A stretch of DNA of 19,457 nucleotides from Nitrospirota bacterium (GCA_015233265.1 JADFXZ010000015.1:3552-23008), one strand, 5' to 3'; positions 7,091 to 15,002 are shown, counted from the stretch's first letter. Notes: a model not told the origin generated them from the letters alone. A program made the numbers and translations.

Positions 7091-7537
7091 CTTTCTTATC
7101 GTCAGCGTATCCTCTATCGTCTTTGTCAGCGTGGGGGTGGAGATAACGGTCCTAAGGGTGTAGTCACCTTTATCTATGTCCATCGGCAGAGTGAATTTAA
7201 TTGAGGATTTGTGGGAGCCTTCTGAGCGAATTATCTTTTTTCGGGATAATTCAACGTGTTCCTTGCCCATAACTAAAGTTCTGACTTCATTTACTTCTAC
7301 TAAGCTCTTGTTTTTTGGCAGGTGCAATGTATACTGCACCGCGATTTCTATCGTTGAGCCAGGATGGGCTGCCTGTGGCTTCAACGTGTAGGAATCTATC
7401 TTTATGGACTCTGCCGTATTGACTGGCTCGACATCATCCTTCGGCGTAGGTGGAACTACGGCCTTGGGCTGGGCACATCCTGCTAACAATGCGGCCAGTG
7501 ACACCGCTATTATAAATACCTTTAAAAAATTAATCAT
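7076..7537 (-). CDS. Small outer-envelope lipoprotein of unknown function
   Basis: 153 residues with a lipoprotein signal, MINFLKVFIIAVSLAALLAGC, Cys21 being the lipid site; Ala22-Gln23 after the Cys fits outer-membrane sorting in the enterobacterial rule. A short Pro-rich linker (VVPPTPKDD) is followed by one domain, residues 45-148, made of alternating hydrophobic strands and ending TLTKTIEDTLTIRKKAAK. That looks like an immunoglobulin-like beta sandwich, but I recognise no named family. The start is set by a perfect AGGAGG (plus 7546-7551) 8 bases upstream. It lies 17 bases after the stop of the BON-domain gene, so the two are almost certainly one operon and may act together at the envelope. 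Function is not known. Confidence 0.75.
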   Translation of the reverse strand: MINFLKVFIIAVSLAALLAGCAQPKAVVPPTPKDDVEPVNTAESIKIDSYTLKPQAAHPGSTIEIAVQYTLHLPKNKSLVEVNEVRTLVMGKEHVELSRKKIIRSEGSHKSSIKFTLPMDIDKGDYTLRTVISTPTLTKTIEDTLTIRKKAAK

Positions 7538-7555
7538 CGCTGATGCCTCCTTAAT

Positions 7556-8767
7556 TTACTGTTCTACGACAAAAATCTTGTCCTTTATCTTCCTGACACC
7601 TTTGATGTGTTTAGTTGCATCGAATGCCTTGTTCTTGTCTCTGGATCCCGAGACCGTTCCTTTGAGTGTAACATCGAGGTTTTCATCGACCTGGGCCGTG
7701 ATCTTTGTTAGACCAGCGCTCTTGAGCGCCTTGTTAACCGCCCCTTCAAGCGTGCCTGGCTCTGGCTGCGGCGCTACAATTGCCGTGGGTTGCTGCTGCT
7801 GTTGCATAGGAATCGATTGCTTCATAGGCTCAGGCATTGGCTTAGGTACTGTCACAGGCGTAGCAGTTGGGTGCGGCGTATGCACAGGCGAAGGAGTTGG
7901 CTCAGGTGTGGCTGCGGGTTCATCCGGCTCAGGCTCAGGTGTAGCCGCAGGATGCTTCACAGCTTCAACTGCGGCAACGGCAGGAGCAGGTTGAGCCAAG
8001 CTGGCATCAACGTGGAGGTTGTCCTTGATGTCCTTGACGTCCCTGTTGCCCTTTACTATGGACAGCACCTTGTTTCTGTCGTACTCGCTGGTGACCGTCC
8101 CTATTATAGATGCCGCAAGGGCAGTGTTAACGCTTACCACGATACCAGGAAAACCCTGGCTATTCAATGACTTATTGATTGTTTTCTCAAGTTCTTCGGG
8201 CTTTGGTACGACCTGTGTGACCATTATGTTATTCTCAACTTTAAGTATTTTGGGTACCTTTTTTACAATCACCTCGGCAAATGCCTTCTCATCGGCAGTC
8301 TTCACCGTGCCAGCTAATTTGGCAGTCTTACTTAGGTCAACCTTAACAGAAACATCGTGAAGACCGGCCCCTGCAAGGGCCTCCATCGCCTGGCTCTCAA
8401 GCAGATACGTCTTGGGTTTGAATACGTTATATCCCACCACCGCTGAGCCGACAAGACAAAAAACAGCTATAAACAGCCACATAAACAGCCTTAGTACGCC
8501 GTGTCTTTTTTTGGGTTTAGCCTTTGCCATCTCCTCCTCATAATAATCCCCTTCATCATATTCGTCGACTTCCTCACCGGCTTCGGCCTCTTCAAACGCT
8601 TCCTCAAACGAATAGCCGTCGCTTATACAGAACCTCGCGCTGACGGGATTGACCGTCCCGCAATTGGGGCATGTCTTGGCCCCGACGAAGGGCATCGCCT
8701 TAACGCCGCATACGGGGCACTTTGCTGCGTCTTTAGGGATGTTGTTTTTACACATATAACAAATCAT
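7556..8767 (-). CDS. Zinc-ribbon, single-TM, triple-BON-domain protein
   Basis: 403 residues. The cytosolic N-terminus has two zinc ribbons: Cys3/Cys6...Cys17/Cys20, and Cys33/Cys36...Cys47, where the fourth ligand position is Asp50 instead of Cys (FCISDGY). An acidic stretch (54-80) and a basic KPKKRHG precede one membrane helix at about 91-113. Outside are BON repeats at about 122-184 and 192-253, a Pro/Thr-rich linker (259-336) with a Gln run, and a third BON at about 339-402. BON domains generally bind phospholipid or other envelope polymers and recur in osmotic-stress and OmpA-like proteins. The architecture suggests an inner-membrane protein that links a cytosolic zinc module to a periplasmic lipid-binding arm. 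GAAGG lies upstream of the ATG. Downstream in the operon is a small lipoprotein; upstream is a kinase gene 190 bases away. The domain calls are secure; the biological role is unknown. Confidence 0.85.
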   Translation of the reverse strand: MICYMCKNNIPKDAAKCPVCGVKAMPFVGAKTCPNCGTVNPVSARFCISDGYSFEEAFEEAEAGEEVDEYDEGDYYEEEMAKAKPKKRHGVLRLFMWLFIAVFCLVGSAVVGYNVFKPKTYLLESQAMEALAGAGLHDVSVKVDLSKTAKLAGTVKTADEKAFAEVIVKKVPKILKVENNIMVTQVVPKPEELEKTINKSLNSQGFPGIVVSVNTALAASIIGTVTSEYDRNKVLSIVKGNRDVKDIKDNLHVDASLAQPAPAVAAVEAVKHPAATPEPEPDEPAATPEPTPSPVHTPHPTATPVTVPKPMPEPMKQSIPMQQQQQPTAIVAPQPEPGTLEGAVNKALKSAGLTKITAQVDENLDVTLKGTVSGSRDKNKAFDATKHIKGVRKIKDKIFVVEQ

Positions 8768-8957
8768 GCGTATTACCTTCGCTGTACAACACGACTCAAA
8801 TTTTACTATTTTACCCCGTATATTTACAATTATTCTTTAGGTGTTTGCAAATTTTATTTTTGCCGTCAAATACCCCGGTTGCCCCGTATATAACGATGTG
8901 CGGCGATTGAGCTCGTGGTGGGGCAATCATACCGGATGTTATACATTTGGGCATGTG

Positions 8958-10319
8958 CTATTTTTTTGCCTTGAGCGCTTCGATTTCGTGCGTAAGTTTG
9001 TAGATTTTTTCGTCGCTCTGGCGAATGCGCTCAGACAGCATCACGCTGAGATTCTTGTAGAGCTTCAGACAAATATACGGTTGCGTCTTTCTCAATACTG
9101 TGTCGCTTATCAGAATGCAGACTGTGTCGGTCTCAGGTACTGCGGCGGCATAGCGCGGTGAGTTGTTTAAAAACCCAAGCTCCCCAAAACAATCGCCGCT
9201 CTTTAACTCCTTAAGCAGCGTCACCTTGCCGTTTCCGGGCGCTCTTTTTACGAGCTTCACCTGCCCTGCCATTATTATGTACATCTTGTCGTCAATAGCG
9301 GCCTCCTTAAATATTACCGAGCCTTTTCTGTATATCTTCTTCCCGCTTAATGAAAATAACGTCAACATCTCCGACTCTGTGAAATCGGAAAAGAATAAGT
9401 ACCTGTCCTGGAGCATCTTTATCAACTCTAATTTATTAAAATCTACAGACTGAGTCACAGGCGCAGGGAGATGCTTAGGACGTGCCTCAAGATAGAACTC
9501 AAGCGCATCGGCAAATTCACCCGCCGACTGAAAACGCCGCTTCTGGTCCTTTTCAAGCGTTTTCATGATGTGGCTGCTTATGGTTTCGTCTATCGATGGG
9601 TTAATCCGCTGCGGCAGTTCAGGCTCCCTAGTCTCTATAAATTCAAACAATTCCTTGAAGTTTATACCCGTAAATGGCTTAACTCCAGTAAGAAACTCAT
9701 ACGACAGCACCCCTAATGAAAACACATCGGTCAGCTTGTCTATCTTTTCCTCACGCACCATCTCCGGCGACATGTAATACGGCGTCCCCGTAAAAATCCC
9801 CCCAGTGTCATCGAGCTTGTTTGCCTGAGAGTCTAATACCGCTATGCCAAAATCCATGACCTTAATCTGTAAGTCCTCAAGCACCATCACGTTTGCCGGT
9901 TTAATGTCCCTGTGTATGACGCCGTGCTGATGGGCAAAGTGCAGAGTCCTGGCTAAGAGTATCAGAAGTGAAATCTTATCGTTTATCGGGATTATCTGCC
10001 CGCTGATGATTAAATCCTTGAGCGTAACCCCTTTGACATACTCAAAGACAAGGTAAAACGAGTTGGCCTGTTCCCCAACGTCGTGGATTACCGCAATGTT
10101 TGGATGATGCAGGGACCCGGCGATTTTTGCCTCGTTGCAGAATTGTTTTATCATACTGTGGGCGGTTGCTGCCATCATACCACTTCCCATTTTCACTGTC
10201 TTTATTGCCACTATGCGGTCGATTATGGTATCCCGGGCCTTGAACACCATACCCATAGCGCCCTCGCCAAGCCGGTCTATTATCTCGTAACGCCCTATTT
10301 TATCTGTAAATTCTGTCAT
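8958..10319 (-). CDS. Ser/Thr protein kinase with C-terminal cyclic-nucleotide-binding domain
   Basis: 453 residues from ATG 10319, chosen because GGGAAG lies about 8 bases upstream and the kinase fold begins at once; a TTG at 10352 would add 11 residues. The Hanks-type kinase, residues 10-275, is complete. It has the glycine loop GEGAMG (18-23), Lys40 in VAIK, Glu63 of helix C, HRDIKPAN with Asp138 and Asn143, DFG Asp156, GTPYYMSPE (178-186) and Asp198 of TDVFSLGV. Residues about 305-425 form a cNMP-binding beta roll, with the phosphate cassette GDCFGELGFLNNSPRYAAAV. A short coiled helix ends the protein. No transmembrane segment is present, so it is cytosolic, unlike many PASTA-type kinases. 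Family knowledge suggests cAMP, cGMP or a related ligand may gate the kinase, as in eukaryotic PKG; this is inference. It has its own promoter and no cyclase or phosphatase gene nearby. Confidence 0.93.
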   Translation of the reverse strand: MTEFTDKIGRYEIIDRLGEGAMGMVFKARDTIIDRIVAIKTVKMGSGMMAATAHSMIKQFCNEAKIAGSLHHPNIAVIHDVGEQANSFYLVFEYVKGVTLKDLIISGQIIPINDKISLLILLARTLHFAHQHGVIHRDIKPANVMVLEDLQIKVMDFGIAVLDSQANKLDDTGGIFTGTPYYMSPEMVREEKIDKLTDVFSLGVLSYEFLTGVKPFTGINFKELFEFIETREPELPQRINPSIDETISSHIMKTLEKDQKRRFQSAGEFADALEFYLEARPKHLPAPVTQSVDFNKLELIKMLQDRYLFFSDFTESEMLTLFSLSGKKIYRKGSVIFKEAAIDDKMYIIMAGQVKLVKRAPGNGKVTLLKELKSGDCFGELGFLNNSPRYAAAVPETDTVCILISDTVLRKTQPYICLKLYKNLSVMLSERIRQSDEKIYKLTHEIEALKAKK

Positions 10320-10377
10320 CGCCGCAACTTCCCAGTAAGGGTTATACAACAAGTCACCATGTATATCATACGCCTTA

Positions 10378-10406
10378 ATTATATAAAAATTATTTATATT
10401 TTACAA
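10378..10406 (-). promoter_or_regulatory. Promoter of the kinase gene
   Basis: On the minus strand TTGTAA (plus 10401-10406), exactly 17 bases, then a perfect TATAAT (plus 10378-10383), in a very AT-rich setting. A start near 10371 gives a leader of about 52 bases before the ATG at 10319. Confidence 0.55.
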
Positions 10407-10480
10407 TGTATCTTTACAGGATTATTAGGTATTATTTTCTTCACCGGCGGCGGGACTGACACAACTGATGATGATAAATC

Positions 10481-10777
10481 TTACTGGTCGTCGTCTTTAC
10501 TGCAGAGATGGCGAAGGAGTTTAGAGCCTAAAGGTGTGATAGAGTAGCCCTTTCTCGTATTCGTTGAGATTAAATGCAGGGCCTTGAGGTTTCTCATAAA
10601 GTTCTTTATCGTATCCGAGGGAATATCTATCTCAGGTTCAAGGTCCTTTGACAGGATATAGCCCTGGTCTTTAAGTATTTGTAGCGTCTTGCGTATCCAC
10701 GGGGCCTGATTTCTTTGCTCAAGGACAAGCAGCTGTTCTTTGATATTGAAAATCTCTGAGTCCTTTACATTTCCCAT
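10481..10777 (-). CDS. Winged-helix domain, probably the detached C-terminal half of the ASCH gene
   Basis: 98 residues from ATG 10777. Residues 25-90 fold like a winged helix: APWIRKTLQILKDQGYILSK, then DLEPEIDIPSDTIKNFMRNL, KALHLISTNTRKGYSITPLG and a tail SKLLRHL. That pattern (PW.R.TL..I...G.....DLA......FK..VR.LK.LGL....+.GY.ITP.G) is one I remember as the C-terminal part of ASCH-domain proteins. The frame is the same as that of the ASCH gene just upstream; only a TAG at 10811-10813 separates them, and the 11 intervening codons (IGEDIENYKKS) also read like protein. No good ribosome site precedes ATG 10777. It may therefore be expressed only by readthrough, by internal re-initiation, or not at all. 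Confidence 0.5.
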   Translation of the reverse strand: MGNVKDSEIFNIKEQLLVLEQRNQAPWIRKTLQILKDQGYILSKDLEPEIDIPSDTIKNFMRNLKALHLISTNTRKGYSITPLGSKLLRHLCSKDDDQ

Positions 10778-10810
10778 CGATTTCTTATAGTTTTCGATGT
10801 CCTCACCAAT

Positions 10811-11104
10811 CTACTCGAACTCGATTTTGACCGCCCTATCCCTTTCGAAATCTACCTCTGTCTCGGCGTGTAGAGAAAAATCGGCGTAAAACTCCTCTGC
10901 TGTCTCAAACCCACACCGTCTCATCTCGTCCATGTTGATATTCTGAATCCTTTTAAAGTCAACATCGATAATTCTCAGAAGACCGATATTGTGGGAGCGG
11001 TAAATCTTCCCCCTCAACACCCTCAGGGTATCCCAGTGCCTGAAGGCCAGCGTTATCTTGCCTTCCCTTATGTTATCATAAAATCGTTTTTCAAACGAAA
11101 TCAT
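10811..11104 (-). CDS. ASCH-domain protein (PUA-like fold), possibly truncated by an in-frame TAG
   Basis: 97 residues. The sequence MISFEKRFYDNIREGKITLA, then FRHWDTLRVLRGKIYRS, GLLRIIDVDF and MRRCGFETAEEFYADF, has the ASCH pattern: a short N-terminal helix, G-K-T/R-W after it, a strand with 'I.dv', and a 'r.cGf.t.eef' helix. ASCH domains are RNA- or nucleic-acid-binding relatives of PUA. Related proteins are about 200 residues with a winged-helix C-terminus; here the gene stops at TAG 10811-10813 and the missing half continues in the same frame (10777-10481). There is no ribosome-binding site; the promoter predicts a leaderless transcript. Identification is from remembered family pattern, not a search. 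Confidence 0.58.
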   Translation of the reverse strand: MISFEKRFYDNIREGKITLAFRHWDTLRVLRGKIYRSHNIGLLRIIDVDFKRIQNINMDEMRRCGFETAEEFYADFSLHAETEVDFERDRAVKIEFE

Positions 11105-11113
11105 TCAGATGGC

Positions 11114-11142
11114 ATTGTAGCATAAACATAAGTTATAATCAA
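11114..11142 (-). promoter_or_regulatory. Promoter of the ASCH gene, leaderless geometry
   Basis: Minus strand: TTGATT (plus 11137-11142), 17 bases, TACAAT (plus 11114-11119) with TG one base before it. The -10 ends only 9 bases before the ATG at 11104, so the expected start falls within about 1-3 bases of the initiation codon. Confidence 0.5.
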
Positions 11143-11242
11143 TAAAAATTTTCAAACACGCAAAAAAAAATTTTATAGATATAACAGATAGGCGGAGTCT
11201 TCGTTTCAGTGATGGCAATACCCATTATTTCAGTATTTAAGT

Positions 11243-11248
11243 TATAAT
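11243..11248 (+). promoter_or_regulatory. -10 box of uvrB, leaderless geometry
   Basis: A perfect TATAAT at 11243-11248 is followed by 7 bases and then the ATG at 11256, so transcription should begin at or next to the start codon. No Shine-Dalgarno sequence is present. The -35 is weak. I find no LexA-like inverted repeat of the well-known types in 11105-11255. Confidence 0.5.
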
Positions 11249-11255
11249 TAACGCA

Positions 11256-13244
11256 ATGGGGGATTCATTTAAGCTCATAAGCGGCTTCACACCAAAGGGT
11301 GACCAGCCTGAGGCAATAGATGCTTTGACCACCGGCGTTCGCTGTGGCGGTCATCATGTCCTCTTAGGCGTCACAGGCTCCGGCAAGACCTTTACAATTG
11401 CCAATGTCATAGCCAATATTGGATTGCCAACACTTGTCATCGCTCACAATAAGACTCTTGCTGCCCAGCTCTATGGCGAGTTTCGGGAACTATTTCCGCA
11501 AAACGCCGTCGAGTACTTCGTCAGCTACTACGATTACTATCAGCCGGAGGCCTACATCCCCAAGACCGACACATACATTGCCAAAGATTCCATGATAAAC
11601 GAAGACATAGACAGACTACGCCACTCGGCAACGATGTCTGTCCTGCAGCGGCGCGACACCATTGTGGTGGCCTCCGTCTCCTGCATCTACGGTATTGGGT
11701 CTCCTGAGGACTACATGGGTATGCACATTGTGATAAAAGAGGGTGATTCGATTAGTAGAGACGCCCTGTTAGAGGCGCTCACAGCGCTTCAGTATGAGCG
11801 GCGTGAGAGGGAATTTAAGCGCGGCAATATCAGGGTACGCGGTGATATTGTCGAGGTATTTCCAGCCTTTTCTATGGACAAGGGGATTCGGATAGAGTAT
11901 TTTGGCAACGACATAGACGCAATCTATGAGTTTGACCACATCACAGGGGAACGACTGAGGCGCCTGAAGACCGCCGCCATATATCCCCGGTCTCACTGGA
12001 TAACACCGAGAGAGAGAATCGATGCCGCACTTGCCGGCATTAAACGGGAGATGCGCGCCCAGGTTGAGTTTTTCCTCAGACAAGGCAAGCCTGCCGAGGC
12101 ACAGAGAATCGAACAGCGCACCATGTTTGATCTTGAGATGCTGAAGGAGTTTGGATTTTGCAACGGGATAGAAAACTACTCGCGCCATCTAAGCGGACGC
12201 GCGCCGGGGCAGCCCCCATATACGCTTATCGACTATTTCCCCGATGACATGTTAATCGTCGTAGACGAATCCCATGTGGCAATCCCCCAGATAGGCGGCA
12301 TGTACGAAGGCGACCGGGTAAGAAAACAAACACTAATCAACTATGGCTTCAGGCTCCCTTCGGCCCTCGACAACAGGCCGCTAAAATTCGCAGAGTTTGA
12401 GGCACGCATTAAGACAGCCATATATGTCTCGGCAACACCGGCTAAATACGAACTAAATAAGGCAGAGGGCCATATTGTCGAGCAAATCATCAGACCAACC
12501 GGGCTGTTAGACCCAGAGATGTTCGTCCGCCCTGTTAGTGGACAGGTCGATGACCTCATAAGAGAGATTCGGGAGGTTACGCAACGAAACGAGCGTGTGC
12601 TGGTGACAACGCTTACAAAGAAAATGGCCGAAGACCTCTCAGAGTACTACAACGAGCTGGGCATCAGGACGCGCTACCTGCACTCAGACATCGATACACT
12701 TGACCGGGTTAAGATACTTCAGGACTTGCGCCTGGGGGTATTTGACTGCCTCATCGGCGTGAATCTCTTAAGGGAAGGGCTGGACTTACCTGAGGTATCG
12801 CTTGTGGCCATATTTGACGCCGATAAAGAGGGGTTTCTAAGGAGTGAAAAATCGCTGATTCAAACGGCGGGACGCGCCGCCAGAAATGTAAACAGCAGGG
12901 TGCTGCTGTATGCTGAGACAATAACCGGCTCGATGCGCCGTGCGATGGACGAGACCACCCGCCGCCGCCTAAGGCAGCTCCAGTATAATCAAGAGATGGG
13001 CATAACGCCTGAGACCGTAATCAACAACATCAAAAATATCCTCGCAACCATCTATGAAGCCGATTACTGGACCGTGCCGATAGATAAGGATATTGAATCC
13101 CTCGATGCCTTCGATGACGATAAACTCAAGGCGCTAGAGCTGCAGATGAGGGAAGCGGCAAGTAAACTGGACTTCGAACTGGCCGCCGCTATCAGAGACA
13201 AGATAAAGGCAATAAGAGAAAAGGCGCTTGCCGTGGGCGTTTAA
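11256..13244 (+). CDS. uvrB: Excinuclease ABC subunit B
   Basis: 662 residues, full length. UvrB is the DNA-damage-verifying helicase of nucleotide excision repair, loaded by UvrA and partnered with UvrC. Seen are the opening FTPKGDQPEAI, Walker A GVTGSGKTFT with Lys44, the damage-probing beta hairpin SYYDYYQPEAYIPKTDTYI, Walker B VVDESH (Asp337, Glu338), YVSATP of motif III, the helicase motifs TLTKKMAEDL, GVNLLREGLDLPEV and QTAGRAARN, and a C-terminal UVR motif at about 622-657 (LELQMREAASKLDFELAAAI) that contacts UvrC. ATG 11256 is the only sensible start, since the next feature upstream is the -10 box; the mRNA is predicted leaderless. It is divergent from the ASCH gene; uvrA and uvrC are not in the window. 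Confidence 0.98.
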   Translation: MGDSFKLISGFTPKGDQPEAIDALTTGVRCGGHHVLLGVTGSGKTFTIANVIANIGLPTLVIAHNKTLAAQLYGEFRELFPQNAVEYFVSYYDYYQPEAYIPKTDTYIAKDSMINEDIDRLRHSATMSVLQRRDTIVVASVSCIYGIGSPEDYMGMHIVIKEGDSISRDALLEALTALQYERREREFKRGNIRVRGDIVEVFPAFSMDKGIRIEYFGNDIDAIYEFDHITGERLRRLKTAAIYPRSHWITPRERIDAALAGIKREMRAQVEFFLRQGKPAEAQRIEQRTMFDLEMLKEFGFCNGIENYSRHLSGRAPGQPPYTLIDYFPDDMLIVVDESHVAIPQIGGMYEGDRVRKQTLINYGFRLPSALDNRPLKFAEFEARIKTAIYVSATPAKYELNKAEGHIVEQIIRPTGLLDPEMFVRPVSGQVDDLIREIREVTQRNERVLVTTLTKKMAEDLSEYYNELGIRTRYLHSDIDTLDRVKILQDLRLGVFDCLIGVNLLREGLDLPEVSLVAIFDADKEGFLRSEKSLIQTAGRAARNVNSRVLLYAETITGSMRRAMDETTRRRLRQLQYNQEMGITPETVINNIKNILATIYEADYWTVPIDKDIESLDAFDDDKLKALELQMREAASKLDFELAAAIRDKIKAIREKALAVGV

Positions 13245-13305
13245 TATATATAAATAATTGAGGCAAGCCGCAAATAAACCGTGTTCAATCGGACAGTGAT
13301 ATGTG

Positions 13306-13311
13306 TATAAT
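13306..13311 (+). promoter_or_regulatory. -10 box ahead of the radical SAM gene
   Basis: TATAAT at 13306-13311, with only a poor -35 (TTCAAT, 16-base spacing). A start near 13318 gives a 28-base leader that carries AAGGAG at about 13334-13339, 6 bases before the ATG. Confidence 0.38.
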
Positions 13312-13345
13312 ACTGTAGTGGATTTTAATTTCAAAGGAGTGTGTC

Positions 13346-14842
13346 ATGCGCATTAGCCTTATATCACCGTATAGTTCTCTATACAATGCCGGGCTCAGAT
13401 CAATATCCTCGGTACTGAAAGGTGCTGGATTTGACACCCAGATGATATTCCTTCCAATGCCTTCAACCGAATCTGGATGGAATATATCGCCTTTTTGCCA
13501 TATCAGCTATAGTCAGAGCCTGATGCAGAGGGTCAGGGCACTGACAGAGGACTCCGCCGTCATCGGGGTTACGCTTATGGATAACTATATGCAGTCTGGG
13601 GCAGAGCTCGCCAAAGCGCTAAAGCGGGAGGATAATTTCATCATATTCGGCGGCGTGTTTCCAACCTTAAACCCTCAAAAGGCCCTTGAATACGCAGATG
13701 CTGCATGTGTAGGAGACGGCGAGTACGCGATGCTGGAGCTTGTGCGCCAGCTTGAGGCTGGCAGCGCCCCCCGTGCAATTAAAAATACATACTTCCGCGG
13801 CCAGAGCTACCCGGAGCTTGAGTATATACACGAGGTTTCCTCATTGCCCATCCCTGACTACGGCCCTGAGGGACACTTCGTTTATGTCGAACACCTCGAT
13901 GAGATAATACCAATTAAATCCTTTGACGATTATAAACCATTTATGGCATTCTGGCCTGAATCCAACACAAAAGAACCTATATACATATACAGAATGGAGA
14001 CAGCGCGTGGCTGTCCTGACAACTGCACCTACTGCGCCAACAATATATTGAAAAAAGTGCAGGCCCCTAAGGTACGTTTTAGAAGTCTCGCGGTAATAGA
14101 AGAGGAGATTCTCTGGGTAAAGGCAAATTTCCCATATGTTACGGAACTATTTATAGAGGACGATTCCTTTATAGCAAGGAAGGACATCAGGGAGACGGCA
14201 GAGTTGTTCAAAAAATATGGAATGACTTTCAAGTGTTTCTTTGCGCCTCGGCATTTCACTGAGGAGCTGCTAACTAATCTTATCGAAAATGGCATGGCAG
14301 CCTGCCATGTGGGGCTGCAAAGCCGCGCCTCTGAAACGGAGAAAATCTACCGCCGCGTCTCGGTCAACAGAAACATGGACGAGGTTCTGAGGTTTTTTTC
14401 TGAAAAGTATCCCAGGTTTCCCCTCATTGTAGACTTAATTGTCGACAATCCATGGGAAACGACGCAGGAAACATTGTTTACATTAAATTATTTATTAGAC
14501 AACGTACCACAGAACTCCATGATAGGAATCAGCTCGTTGGTTTTCTACAATGGAACGGCACTCTGTAACAAGGCCATCGAGGAAAATATTCTCGACACCA
14601 AGACAGACTACCAGCTAAAGACATGGCATTGGCACAGACAAAATAAAATTCACTATACAACACTGCTCTTTCTGATGCTTAAACTTAGGCTTCCGCGCAA
14701 TTTGATAAGGGCACTTGCCGCTAAACCGCTAATCATCTTACTTGAAAGGAAGTTTGTCATTAAAAGGCTGATTCCCGGGGCAGTCAAGATAGTAAAGAAA
14801 CTCTACAACACAATTAAAGGTGCTGGCGTAAGTAAATATTGA
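13346..14842 (+). CDS. B12-binding-type radical SAM protein
   Basis: 498 residues with a strong AAGGAG ribosome site. The N-terminal ~190 residues have the Rossmann-like cobalamin-binding layout: MRISLISPYSSLYNAGLRSI, then VIGVTLMDNY and NFIIFGGVFPTLNP, with ADAACVGDGEYAMLELVRQL. It lacks the DxHxxG lower-ligand motif, as is common in this class. The radical SAM core follows, with the cluster motif ARGCPDNCTYCAN (Cys223, Cys227, Cys230), then ELFIEDDSF, CHVGLQSRASETEKIYRR and LIVDLIVDNPWET. The C-terminal ~80 residues are basic and hydrophobic (LFLMLKLRLPRNLIRALAAK), typical of members that act on lipid or peptidyl substrates near the membrane. Class B methylation or another radical reaction is likely; the substrate is unknown. 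No co-transcribed partner is evident, since flanking genes have separate signals. Confidence 0.9.
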   Translation: MRISLISPYSSLYNAGLRSISSVLKGAGFDTQMIFLPMPSTESGWNISPFCHISYSQSLMQRVRALTEDSAVIGVTLMDNYMQSGAELAKALKREDNFIIFGGVFPTLNPQKALEYADAACVGDGEYAMLELVRQLEAGSAPRAIKNTYFRGQSYPELEYIHEVSSLPIPDYGPEGHFVYVEHLDEIIPIKSFDDYKPFMAFWPESNTKEPIYIYRMETARGCPDNCTYCANNILKKVQAPKVRFRSLAVIEEEILWVKANFPYVTELFIEDDSFIARKDIRETAELFKKYGMTFKCFFAPRHFTEELLTNLIENGMAACHVGLQSRASETEKIYRRVSVNRNMDEVLRFFSEKYPRFPLIVDLIVDNPWETTQETLFTLNYLLDNVPQNSMIGISSLVFYNGTALCNKAIEENILDTKTDYQLKTWHWHRQNKIHYTTLLFLMLKLRLPRNLIRALAAKPLIILLERKFVIKRLIPGAVKIVKKLYNTIKGAGVSKY

Positions 14843-14872
14843 CAGCGATTGATGACATCACTCAATACATAG

Positions 14873-14901
14873 TTGTCCTATTATTTAATAATAGTCATTA
14901 T
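14873..14901 (+). promoter_or_regulatory. Possible promoter with a 17-bp palindrome in its spacer
   Basis: TTGTCC (14873-14878), 17 bases, CATTAT (14896-14901). The spacer is almost exactly CTATTATTTAATAATAG (14878-14894), two perfect 8-base arms around one T. A dimeric repressor bound there would block the promoter of the cytochrome/FG-GAP gene at 15003. Both boxes are weak, so the palindrome is the firmer observation. Confidence 0.28.
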
Positions 14902-15002
14902 GAGGTGTGAAAATAAATAGACGTCAATCTGACCAAAATGTTAAAGTTTAACTAACCAGTAGACAGTCACCAGTAATCACAACAACATCAAAAGGAGGAC
15001 TT

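Noticed and set aside
7404..7994. 196-residue plus-strand frame rich in Gly, Val and Cys.
   Set aside because: It is antisense to the Pro/Thr-rich linker of the BON protein and its lipoprotein neighbour; its composition mirrors that linker.
8768..8957. Promoter for the BON-protein operon (TTGCAA with TAAATA, or an isolated TAAAAT).
   Set aside because: Boxes match poorly or lack a partner at proper spacing; the operon may instead be read from the kinase promoter.
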